A DNA stretch of 64,000 nucleotides from an uncultured Bacteroidaceae bacterium. Lineage in GTDB: Bacteria; Bacteroidota; Bacteroidia; Bacteroidales; Bacteroidaceae. The translations under genes were made by a program, and so were the position numbers. Below, piece by piece: positions 57,009 through 64,000 of the stretch (within the stretch, counting starts at the first letter, position 1; every line of letters begins with the position of its first letter). Under the pieces are notes generated by a model. The model saw only the letters and a program-made list of their open reading frames with translations. It was not told the origin of the DNA and did not search any database. The stretch spans positions 35,237 to 99,236 of the forward strand of contig CAJOCU010000013.1 in the NCBI GenBank assembly GCA_905233765.1, read 5' to 3'.

Positions 57009-57052
57009 AAAAAGAATAGCGAGACGTGTATCGTCTCGCTATTCTTTTTTTA
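57009..57052 (+). terminator. Bidirectional terminator between serS and the GH29 gene
   Basis: 18-bp perfect stem (57009-57026 with 57032-57049), TGTAT loop, flanked by A and T runs; core GAATAGCGAGACG/CGTCTCGCTATTC. The A-run before and T-run after let it work on both strands. Confidence 0.92.
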
Positions 57053-57055
57053 TTA

Positions 57056-60000
57056 CTACTTAATCACGGCCTTCTTGCCGTTGAGGATATAGATCCCTTT
57101 GCTTAATCGGCGATTGACCATTTGACGTCCGGCGAGATCGTAGATGCTCTGCTCGGCCTTCATGCTCCCCTCGCCTTTCGGAGAGGAGTCGGGGGTGAGG
57201 CTGATGCCATTGGGCATGTTGCTGCCGAGGAATTCGAGGGTAAAATGGTCGAATTTGCAGTCGTTGCTCTGGTAGCTCTTCAGCTCCACACCGAAGGTGA
57301 GCACTCCGTCCGTTACGGTGGTCGTGACGCTTGCGGTGTTGTCGCTCAGTTGGGTCATATCTGACTTGTCGCTGTTGGCGAAGAGCCAGGCTCCGGCGTG
57401 AATCTTATCGGAATTGGTGCGGACAGACAAACGGTACTTACCGCTGGGCAGACCCGAAAGCTTTTGCGAGATACTACGATTGGAGAGATTCCCGCTACTC
57501 TGCCACTTGTTGAAGTAGCTGCTGCCCACCTTGGCGGGAAGATAGCTGCTGTATTCACATTCGAAGGCATCGTCCTGCGAGAGTGTCCAGCCGACGGGTT
57601 GGTTGGCATGGAATTTGTTGTAGCGGGTGGCATCGGCATTGGTGATGACGTAGGAGATGTCGATGGGATTCTCTTCTGACGCGTTGCCTAGGTTCTCCAC
57701 AGCAGCCACATAACTGCCGCGCAGGATGGCGTAGATGTCGAAGTGCCCGATGCGACTGTCCCCAGCATTACCTGCTACCTCGTCGGTGTCATCCCAATGG
57801 CCGATATATGCTTTGCCATTGTTGTTCTGCAGCGTCCAGTAGCCTTCAGGCAGATAGGCGGGAATGACGTAGCAGCGGTCTGTCCATCCATCGCCATTGT
57901 CACCGGTGCGGAAGTTCCAGGGGTTGTCATGCTGCAGGCAGTAATCGGGATAACCGGCGCTGGTGATGGTGAAGTAGGTCAAGTCATTGCCTTTTGCTCC
58001 AGAGTAGTTGTTGCTGTTGAAACCGTCGAAGGTCCACAAAACGTATTTGTTGCCTTCGGGATAGACGTTGTTCTCGAACCACATTGCCTGGTTGGCACTG
58101 CCTTGGTTGTTTCCGGCTGCGAGCACCACGCCTTTGTCGGTATCATGCTCGCAGAGTGCGAAAAAACATTGACTCACATCTTCTGGTAATGTCTGTATCT
58201 GCTGCCAACCGTGATCCGCGGGGTGTTTTTCATAAACCTCTTTTGGGGAGTAGAGCACCACCTGTTCAGCGCGGAACTCCTGTGTGGCTGAGCCGTTGAG
58301 CAGATTGGCTTGGAAGCCGATATAGACTTCTGTTTCGGCATCGAGCTGGAAGTAGAGGCCCTGCACCTTCAGATCGCCTGAGCACTTGTTGATTTTATAG
58401 TAGGCCAAAGCCTGTCCGGTGAGGAGGGCTGTGCTGTAGAGCTCTTTGCTGACGAACATATAAGCTTTGTTGCTGATGTTGTAGGTGGTGTTGAAAGCCG
58501 CACCAAAGTAATATTTACCTGCGGGCAGGGTAATCTTACGGTAGATGCGTGCATTGCTCAGGTCGCCGCTGGTGTTGCTGCCGGCATCGTTCCACACACC
58601 GAGCATTAGGGCCTCACGGCCGGAATACCTATCGAGACCTTGCTTGGTGCCGTCGCTTCCGTTGGGGATGTTGAAATTCTCAACAGTCCAGTTCTTGGGT
58701 TTCCCGAAGCGATAACTGCCGCCTGCTGAACGCGTAAAGTCTGATCCCTCGATGAGATATTGTGTCGTCAGGTTCTCATCGATGATACCGTAGAAGGTAC
58801 CGCCCTTATTCATACCGTTGTCCATTAAATCATGGTATGCATCTAACATCGCTTGACGCGTTGCCCCAATCTGTTCCTCGGATGCACTGGCCGTCATGCT
58901 CTTGGCCATAGCCACAACCTCACGCAGCTGTTCAAACTTCACAGGGTTCATTCTGCCGGTGTTATAGTCCATGACTTCATCTGACATAATGTCTATTAGC
59001 TCTTCCAAGGAGACGACGAGATCCTGCAACTGCTCGTAGGCGCTGCGGTTGTCCTCCTTGAAGGTGATGCGGAAGACGGGAGCGATGCCGTTGGGCTTCG
59101 TGTCGGGAACCTGGATGGTAAGACCGTTAATGTCGTGGGTGAATTCCACGCCGCCACCGCCAAGCAGCGTTACTTTATCAACTTCACCGCTGTATGACGG
59201 TTCCGCTATAGAGAAAGCCTTGAAGGTGAAGTTGCTGGTCGTGGGCCAGGCCATGATGGTGGCATACACCACGCCGTCCTTCTGCACGTAACGCACGTCC
59301 TGTGCCGAGTAAGCCTGGCCTTCGTTGAAGCCCTGAGCATTCATGGGGTTGGCAGCCTCTGCAAGGGGACCCTCACCGAAGGTCTTCCACATACGTGTAC
59401 CATAGATACTCTCACTGTTGATATCCATCCAAGCCTTGATGTCGGCCAGCACCTTGCGCTCCTTGTCATCGATGCTACCGTTGCCCTTCACGGGGATGGA
59501 GAGCAGCAGATTGCCGTTCTTCGACACCACATCGATGAGCATCCGGATGACCGTAGCACCGCTCTTGTAGCCGTTGTTATTATATACACCCTGGTCATAG
59601 TGCCACTGGCCTATGCAGGTGCAGGTCTGCCAGTAGGCCTCCTGCGGACGGTCGGGGATGCCGCGCTCTACGTCCCACAGCATATAGCCCTTCTGCTCGG
59701 CGGTGAGCTGCTTGCCCGTCACCAGCACCTGCGGTGCGTCGCCGCTCCAGGCGGCTGCCTTATTATAATAATGTGCCAGGATGTTCTTGCCCACGTTGTC
59801 ATCGCAGCCGTAGAACGGCATGGCGGTGTCGTCGAAGTAGATCATATCGGGCTGGTAGTCGTTGATGAGCTCCAGCACGCGGTTCTGGAACTTCTGCTTA
59901 TAGGCTGCCGAGGGCAGGCTGGCGCCATTGCCCCAGTCCCACTGGCTGTGGATGGAGCCGCTGTTCTCCCACCCTGTCGAGTGAGTGTGGTTCTGTGCGT

Positions 60001-60640
60001 AGAGCTCCTGCGGGTCGAGGCCCTCCCACCACTTGCCGGCACCGTCTGCCTTCGTGAGGTTGCCGTCGAACTTCTGTGACGGCTCCAGCCAGGTCCAGGC
60101 GTGCGAGGCGTGGATGCTCACGCCCAAAGGCAGGCCCTCAGCCTTGCAGGCCTCGCTCCAACCCTTGATGAGGTCCTTCTTAGGACCTACATTGACGGAG
60201 TTCCACTCCTGATAGGGCGAATTCCAGTTGTCGAAGTTGTCGTGATGGTTGCCCAGCGCCATGAAGTAACGGGCACCCACACTCTTGTAGAGGCTCACCA
60301 GCTCCTGCGGGTTCCATTGGTCTGCCTTCCACGCATTGCAGAGGTCCTTCAGTCCGAAGGTGGCAGGGTTGCCGAAATGGCTCACATGGTAGTTATACTG
60401 TCCGCTGCCCTCATAGTACATGAAGCGGGCATACCAATCGCCGTCTTCAGCCTGACACTGCGGTCCCCAGTGTGCCCAGATGCCGAACTTGGCATCCTTG
60501 AACCATTCGGGGCACTCCCATGCGGAGAGTGAGTTCCAGTCGGGTGAGAACTGACCCGAAGCCACTTCGACATCGGAGGTTTGTGCGTTGGCAGACATCC
60601 CGAGGGCCAACAGCACAGTGAGTAATAGATTCTTTTTCAT
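57056..60640 (-). CDS. Secreted GH29 alpha-L-fucosidase-like multidomain protein
   Basis: 1194 residues. The signal peptide is MKKNLLLTVLLALGMSANAQ. The N-terminal GH29 barrel about 30-450 has WFKDAKFGIWAHWGPQ, GARYFMALGNHHDNFDNWNS, and DYQPDMIYFDDTAMPF, where Asp270 or Asp271 would be the nucleophile; it releases alpha-linked fucose from host or plant glycans. A beta-sandwich, a helical FIVAR-like spacer near 540-625, and further lectin-like modules follow (RSVRT.. region about 1050-1160). The tail SIYDLAGRQMVNRRLSKGIYILNGKKAVIK is a type IX sorting-like signal, preceded by a linker made from a GC-rich palindromic repeat (57164-57201). It is transcribed from near 60672, with an AraC regulator upstream. 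Confidence 0.82.
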   Translation of the reverse strand: MKKNLLLTVLLALGMSANAQTSDVEVASGQFSPDWNSLSAWECPEWFKDAKFGIWAHWGPQCQAEDGDWYARFMYYEGSGQYNYHVSHFGNPATFGLKDLCNAWKADQWNPQELVSLYKSVGARYFMALGNHHDNFDNWNSPYQEWNSVNVGPKKDLIKGWSEACKAEGLPLGVSIHASHAWTWLEPSQKFDGNLTKADGAGKWWEGLDPQELYAQNHTHSTGWENSGSIHSQWDWGNGASLPSAAYKQKFQNRVLELINDYQPDMIYFDDTAMPFYGCDDNVGKNILAHYYNKAAAWSGDAPQVLVTGKQLTAEQKGYMLWDVERGIPDRPQEAYWQTCTCIGQWHYDQGVYNNNGYKSGATVIRMLIDVVSKNGNLLLSIPVKGNGSIDDKERKVLADIKAWMDINSESIYGTRMWKTFGEGPLAEAANPMNAQGFNEGQAYSAQDVRYVQKDGVVYATIMAWPTTSNFTFKAFSIAEPSYSGEVDKVTLLGGGGVEFTHDINGLTIQVPDTKPNGIAPVFRITFKEDNRSAYEQLQDLVVSLEELIDIMSDEVMDYNTGRMNPVKFEQLREVVAMAKSMTASASEEQIGATRQAMLDAYHDLMDNGMNKGGTFYGIIDENLTTQYLIEGSDFTRSAGGSYRFGKPKNWTVENFNIPNGSDGTKQGLDRYSGREALMLGVWNDAGSNTSGDLSNARIYRKITLPAGKYYFGAAFNTTYNISNKAYMFVSKELYSTALLTGQALAYYKINKCSGDLKVQGLYFQLDAETEVYIGFQANLLNGSATQEFRAEQVVLYSPKEVYEKHPADHGWQQIQTLPEDVSQCFFALCEHDTDKGVVLAAGNNQGSANQAMWFENNVYPEGNKYVLWTFDGFNSNNYSGAKGNDLTYFTITSAGYPDYCLQHDNPWNFRTGDNGDGWTDRCYVIPAYLPEGYWTLQNNNGKAYIGHWDDTDEVAGNAGDSRIGHFDIYAILRGSYVAAVENLGNASEENPIDISYVITNADATRYNKFHANQPVGWTLSQDDAFECEYSSYLPAKVGSSYFNKWQSSGNLSNRSISQKLSGLPSGKYRLSVRTNSDKIHAGAWLFANSDKSDMTQLSDNTASVTTTVTDGVLTFGVELKSYQSNDCKFDHFTLEFLGSNMPNGISLTPDSSPKGEGSMKAEQSIYDLAGRQMVNRRLSKGIYILNGKKAVIK
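57164..57201 (-). repeat. GC-rich palindromic repeat in the GH29 C-terminal linker
   Basis: On the coding strand it reads CTCACCCCCGACTCC..., then CGAAAG and GGCGAGGGGAGC, encoding SLTPDSSPKGEGS between the last lectin module and the sorting tail. Same family as the serS inverted repeats. Confidence 0.6.
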
Positions 60641-60671
60641 GCGAAAAACGTTATTAACTTGTTATTACGGT

Positions 60672-60679
60672 GCAAAGGA
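60672..60679 (-). promoter_or_regulatory. Probable -7 box for the GH29 gene
   Basis: Minus-strand TTCCTTTG, one base off TAnnTTTG, 32 bases before the ATG at 60640. A weak box is what one expects for an activator-dependent promoter, and an AraC-type gene lies next to it. Confidence 0.45.
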
Positions 60680-60738
60680 ACGACAAATTCACGAGACGAG
60701 GCTTCAAAATCTTGCACAAAAATAGGACATTATTGACA

Positions 60739-61599
60739 TTATCGTCTCGTCTGTCGGTATGCTAAAGGCGTAGTACCTACGATTTTCTTGAACTGACGGA
60801 TGAAATAGGAGTGGTCGTTGAAACCGATGGAATACGCCACTTCCTTCACGGTTTTATCACTTGTAAGCAACAACAACTGACTCCGCTCTATCTTCTTTTT
60901 GATAATGTAGTGCATGGGCGTCAACCCAAACTCCTGCTTGAAGCGACGTATCAGATAATATTTCGTGATGCAGGCCACACTCGCCAAATGGTCCATGTCG
61001 ATTTCCTCGTGTATGTGCTTGTTGGCATAAGCCAGCACCTTCATCAGCCGCTCATCGTTCGTCCACACACGTGGTGTGGCTTGTTGCATGAAGTGCGAGA
61101 AAAGGAGTAACATCGTACCTCTGAGACGCATCTTCTGCCACAGCGGCAGGCGATTGTAACGTTGCACATAGTCGGTGAAGGAGGTCGTGTTGTCGTAAGC
61201 CTGTGGGTCGCTCTCGGGCAACTGTGCATCGGGATAGTCCAGGCACATCTGCTCAAAGAGCCGACGGCAAACATCGGAGGCATCAGTCTCCACAGGAATG
61301 TCAAACATCTCAAACACATTGGTCTCGTTCTTGAAGCCCTCATAGAAATGCAGATAGTAATGGCAGAACAAGCCGTGGCATTCATAGCTGTGCATGGTAT
61401 AGGCGGGCACAATATACATATGCCCCTGGCGCAAATCCAACACCATGTCTGTCAGGTGAAGTCGTGCCCTTCCCTCTGTCACCAGATAGATGCGGGTGAA
61501 GGGGGAGCTGACCTGTTGCCAATTCCAGTCGCCGTCGTGGTGTGCAAACCCCACATTCAGCATCTGTAGGTTAAGACTTTCTATCGGTATCTGTATCAT
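60739..61599 (-). CDS. AraC-family transcriptional regulator
   Basis: 286 residues from the ATG at 61599. A cupin-like sensor domain about 1-150 (SPFTRIYLVTEGRARLHLTDMVLDLRQGHMYIVPAYTMHSY) is followed by two helix-turn-helix motifs in the C-terminal 100 residues (IDMDHLASVACITKYYLIRRFKQEFGLTPMHYI; VKEVAYSIGFNDHSYFIRQFKKIVGTTPLAYR). The start overlaps the NUDIX stop as ATGA; the frame 15 codons longer lies within that gene. It lies 98 bp upstream of the fucosidase gene, which makes that gene the likely target, with a sugar or glycan fragment as inducer. Confidence 0.92.
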   Translation of the reverse strand: MIQIPIESLNLQMLNVGFAHHDGDWNWQQVSSPFTRIYLVTEGRARLHLTDMVLDLRQGHMYIVPAYTMHSYECHGLFCHYYLHFYEGFKNETNVFEMFDIPVETDASDVCRRLFEQMCLDYPDAQLPESDPQAYDNTTSFTDYVQRYNRLPLWQKMRLRGTMLLLFSHFMQQATPRVWTNDERLMKVLAYANKHIHEEIDMDHLASVACITKYYLIRRFKQEFGLTPMHYIIKKKIERSQLLLLTSDKTVKEVAYSIGFNDHSYFIRQFKKIVGTTPLAYRQTRR

Positions 61600-61979
61600 A
61601 GTTCTTTCAATTTCTCTATCACCTCCAAATCCGCAGGCAGCCACTTCACACTGTCCAGTTCATTTCTCGTGAGCCATCGTGCTGCCTCGTGCTCGTTCAA
61701 TTGTAGCGCTTCCGTTAGTAGCGAACACAGATAGCAATGCAAGGTGAGATGGAAGGCTGGATAATCATACTCCACCGTACACAGCAGTTCCTCCACGCTG
61801 ATCTCCGCCGAAAGCTCCTCGCGAATCTCCCGCTTCAGCGCCTCCTCCGGCGTTTCCCCAGCCTCCATCTTTCCGCCAGGGAACTCCCACCAGTCCTTGA
61901 AATCGCCATACCCCCTTTGCGTGGCGAATATCTTATCCTCTTTACGAATAATCGCTGCTACTACTTCTATGTACTTCAT
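61596..61979 (-). CDS. NUDIX hydrolase, MutT-like
   Basis: 127 residues. The Nudix box is GKMEAGETPEEALKREIREEL near 36-56 and fits GX5EX7REUXEE. IIRKEDKIFATQRGYGDFKDWWEFPGG precedes it, and the protein resembles CTP/8-oxo-dGTP pyrophosphohydrolases of the MutT group. It probably sanitises the nucleotide pool. ATGA overlaps on both sides with the AraC and TSCPD genes show a tightly coupled three-gene unit, although the three functions have no obvious link. Confidence 0.92.
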   Translation of the reverse strand: MKYIEVVAAIIRKEDKIFATQRGYGDFKDWWEFPGGKMEAGETPEEALKREIREELSAEISVEELLCTVEYDYPAFHLTLHCYLCSLLTEALQLNEHEAARWLTRNELDSVKWLPADLEVIEKLKEL

Positions 61980-62248
61980 CCTTCCAATGGTGCATCCTTT
62001 AACTCCATCAATGCCTCACAGAGTTGGTCAGGACACGATGTGCGCTTTGTGCCGCAACGGATGCCCTGCAATTTGCTGATGACATCATCAATCCTCTGCC
62101 CCTTCACCAGCGAACTTATCCCTTGCAGGTTCCCATTGCAACCACCGATGAAGAACACCTGCAGTATCACGTCGTTCTCATCTGCCGTCACATCAATGAC
62201 CTGCGAGCATACCCCTGTGGGCTTGTACATAATATGTTTCGTTCTCAT
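61976..62248 (-). CDS. TSCPD domain protein
   Basis: 90-residue cytosolic protein. It contains the name-giving TSCPDQLCEAL segment near 70-80 and the upstream VFFIGGCNGNLQGISSLVKGQ region, matching the small TSCPD family that resembles the C-terminal domain of class II ribonucleotide reductases. The conserved cysteines (Cys14, Cys37, Cys65, Cys72, Cys77) could bind metal or shuttle thiols. Function unknown. First gene of the overlapping TSCPD-NUDIX-AraC unit; no clear promoter box in the 121-bp gap upstream. Confidence 0.88.
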   Translation of the reverse strand: MRTKHIMYKPTGVCSQVIDVTADENDVILQVFFIGGCNGNLQGISSLVKGQRIDDVISKLQGIRCGTKRTSCPDQLCEALMELKDAPLEG

Positions 62249-62369
62249 AATTCGTATTCTTTATTTCTTTTTTATCTCGTTCATTATTATCGCATCATTC
62301 TGCTCTTCCTTCGTTGACTATTCCCTCAGCCGTCGAGCTAAACCTTCATCGGTTAATATTCAATCTTTT

Positions 62370-63440
62370 TTACGATACAGGTGCCTGTTCCAGTATCTCC
62401 AAAGCCGAGATTTCCTGTTTCGTCGTTGCCCAACTTGTTACGAACCGGCAGGCTGTATGAGCGTCATCGACAGGGCACCACACCTCAAACCCGATATGAT
62501 TCCGCAGACTATCGAGGTCACGATTCGGGATGATATAGAACTGCTGGTTCGTGGGCGAATCTATAAATGGCTTATATCCGAGCTGATCCACAAAAAGATG
62601 ACGCAACTGCATAGCCAGAGATACAGCGTGCTGACCGATTGTCGCATATAAAGATGTACCTCCGACCGGTTGGAACAAAGCCTCGAACTGCACCCCCACT
62701 ACGCGGCTCTTGGCCAGCAGGGAACCATGACGCTTGATACGGCTGAGCATATGACTGGGAGCATTGCCGTGTGGAAATACTACAGCCTCGCCGCAGAGCG
62801 CACCGCACTTCGTACCGCCAATATAGAAGATGTCTGCCAACTCTGCCAGCAGCGGCAGCGTAACATCCTTACTTGCCGCCAAGCCGTATGCCAGCCGGGC
62901 ACCATCGACGTAGAGCAGCAGGTTATATTCGCAACAAACCTCGTGCAAAGACCTTAGTTCATCGGCTGTGTAGAGCGTGCCCAGTTCTGTCGGAAATGTG
63001 ATATACACCATCCCAGGCCGCACCATGTGTTCTGCCGTTTCATCTGCAAAATAGGCTGCGAGCCATGCCTGCAGATCTCCGGCCACGAGTTTCCCCTCAT
63101 GCGCAGGCAGCGCGATGACTTTGTGCCCGGTAAACTCCACGGCACCGGCTTCATGCACGTTGATGTGCGCAGTCTCTGCACATAGCACGCCCTCGTAGGG
63201 TTGAAGCGCACAGTCGATGATAGTGGCGTTGGTCTGTGTGCCGCCAGCCAGGAACCATATCTGTGCCTCAGGAGCAGCACACGCCTCGCGAATCAGTTGA
63301 CGTGCATGTTCGCTGAAGCAATCGTCACCATAACTCTTTGTCCGCTCATCATTGGTCTCTATGAGCCGGCGCAACACCACTTCGTGCGCCCCATTATTGT
63401 AATCGCTCTCCAAATGGCAGAGCGCATAGTTCTTTGACAT
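62370..63440 (-). CDS. Threonine aldolase-like PLP enzyme (beta-eliminating lyase fold)
   Basis: 356 residues, fold-type I PLP enzyme of the low-specificity threonine aldolase group. LAGGTQTNATIIDCAL near 64-79 holds the cofactor phosphate loop, His92 in ETAHINVHEAGA stacks on the ring, and Asp179/Arg181 in YVDGARLAYGL bind the pyridine and substrate. Lys211 in IGGTKCGALCGEAVVF forms the Schiff base. It would split threonine or allo-threonine to glycine and acetaldehyde. Transcribed leftward after a 50-bp gap from the Fic gene; no clear promoter box seen. Confidence 0.9.
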   Translation of the reverse strand: MSKNYALCHLESDYNNGAHEVVLRRLIETNDERTKSYGDDCFSEHARQLIREACAAPEAQIWFLAGGTQTNATIIDCALQPYEGVLCAETAHINVHEAGAVEFTGHKVIALPAHEGKLVAGDLQAWLAAYFADETAEHMVRPGMVYITFPTELGTLYTADELRSLHEVCCEYNLLLYVDGARLAYGLAASKDVTLPLLAELADIFYIGGTKCGALCGEAVVFPHGNAPSHMLSRIKRHGSLLAKSRVVGVQFEALFQPVGGTSLYATIGQHAVSLAMQLRHLFVDQLGYKPFIDSPTNQQFYIIPNRDLDSLRNHIGFEVWCPVDDAHTACRFVTSWATTKQEISALEILEQAPVS

Positions 63441-63490
63441 ATATCTATAACGTTTTATTCATTGCTGTTACGAATTGTACTTCCTGAACA

Positions 63491-64000
63491 TTACTCTATA
63501 AATTCCCAGTATCCATTACGTTTACCGTTCATGATACGAAGCACCGCTACCTCTTCTAAAGTGCAATTTTTGCACTTTGGAGGCAGTTCATCGCTCAATT
63601 TTGCACTTAGAACACCAATATTTGCACTTTGAACTTTGGTTTCTTCTGTCGCCTTGTCCCAATCCACGTGCATCATTCTGTTCCTCAGATCGTGCTCTTC
63701 ACCCAGCAGCATACTACGGAAGAATCGCTCCAGATAGAGCGTGGTCTCTGAGATACCTGCTGTCAAGTCGCTATAGTTGGCACGCACCAGCGCATTGCGG
63801 AAATACCAGGAATTCTCAGCAAATACATCGTTCACCACATTAAATCCCAGCGTGCGCAGATACTTGATCATGAATACCGCCGTCGTTCTCGTGTTGCCCT
63901 CACAGAATGCATGTATCTGCCATAGGTTGGCGCAAAAACGAGTCAGATGACGGATGGCCTCATCAATATTCATGTTGGCATAGTTGAACTCACGTTCCTG
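63491..64000 (-). CDS. Fic/DOC family protein (5' end beyond the window)
   Basis: The frame continues without a stop to the last base of the window (preceding residues read QEREFNYAN), so the ATG at 63973 is internal and the N-terminus is missing. The Fic active-site loop is HAFCEGNTRTTAVF, fitting HxFx(D/E)GNxR with the catalytic His. The usual proline is alanine and the loop ends TR rather than GR, as in a large Fic subgroup. Such enzymes AMPylate proteins. The visible C-terminus (about 170 residues) contains a winged-helix-like tail ending NGKRNGYWEFIE. An inhibitory helix cannot be assessed because the N-terminus is cut. Confidence 0.85.
   Translation of the reverse strand, partial: QEREFNYANMNIDEAIRHLTRFCANLWQIHAFCEGNTRTTAVFMIKYLRTLGFNVVNDVFAENSWYFRNALVRANYSDLTAGISETTLYLERFFRSMLLGEEHDLRNRMMHVDWDKATEETKVQSANIGVLSAKLSDELPPKCKNCTLEEVAVLRIMNGKRNGYWEFIE

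Overview
The window looks like chromosomal DNA of a moderately GC-rich member of the Bacteroidales, most likely Prevotellaceae. Many promoters carry the Bacteroidetes -7 box TAnnTTTG, and start codons are preceded by AT-rich sequence rather than Shine-Dalgarno boxes. Three large secreted proteins end in a 'YDLSGR...KGVYIING.K' tail typical of type IX secretion cargo. Several Bacteroidetes-restricted families are present (DUF6452/DUF6048, DUF4835, DUF4923, DUF4421, DUF3127, HU-CCDC81/SPOR).

Layout. 1-7.3 kb: end of a thiamine phosphate synthase-like gene, prs, a leftward pair rlmI / RNase D-like exonuclease, then ftsK and a polyprenyl-type glycosyltransferase. 7.3-12.7 kb: a lipoprotein and outer-membrane-type pair, ApbE flavin transferase, two tandem deoxynucleoside kinases, a HAD phosphatase and a patatin. 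12.7-17.4 kb: the most unusual part, AT-richer. It holds a leftward DnaQ-type exonuclease with a BRCT domain behind a long structured leader, a gene-free kilobase with GTGAAGCTT iterons and an array of six different palindromes, and a REP-associated tyrosine transposase (RAYT) carrying in-frame 36-nt hairpin repeats and a C-terminal Rossmann-like extension. 17.4-29.3 kb: flavodoxin-like reductase, pyruvate phosphate dikinase, AddAB-type helicase-nuclease, HU/SPOR and FHA proteins, and a DUF3127 protein with an SSB-like acidic tip. 29.5-39 kb: a long rightward run of dnaN, an exonuclease, coaBC, DUF4835, recN, a degenerate protease-TPR protein, rlmH, an RluA-type pseudouridine synthase and a lipoprotein, closed by a 56-bp perfect palindrome. 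40.3-44.9 kb: secreted multidomain protein plus GH53 endo-galactanase. 44.9-50.3 kb: a ferredoxin-dependent 2-oxoacid oxidoreductase operon (TPR, ferredoxin, alpha, a 57-residue membrane protein, beta, gamma) running into a putative porin. 50.3-54.6 kb: a leftward four-gene operon. 54.7-57 kb: rplU-rpmA and serS. 57-64 kb: leftward GH29 fucosidase-like secreted enzyme, AraC regulator, NUDIX, TSCPD protein, threonine aldolase-like enzyme and a Fic protein cut by the window end.

A cross-cutting theme is small repetitive DNA. A GC-rich palindrome family (core CTCCC-gtca-GGGAGGGG) occurs at four loci. Three of these are inside genes and in frame: the DUF6452 signal peptide, serS (as a 135-bp inverted-repeat element) and the GH29 linker. 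A second class of simple TTAAAC/GTTAAACG-type repeats sits directly upstream of several start codons and once inside coaBC as an interdomain linker. These, together with the RAYT neighbourhood, are the best candidates for something new. All family assignments are by eye from motifs; no database search was run.
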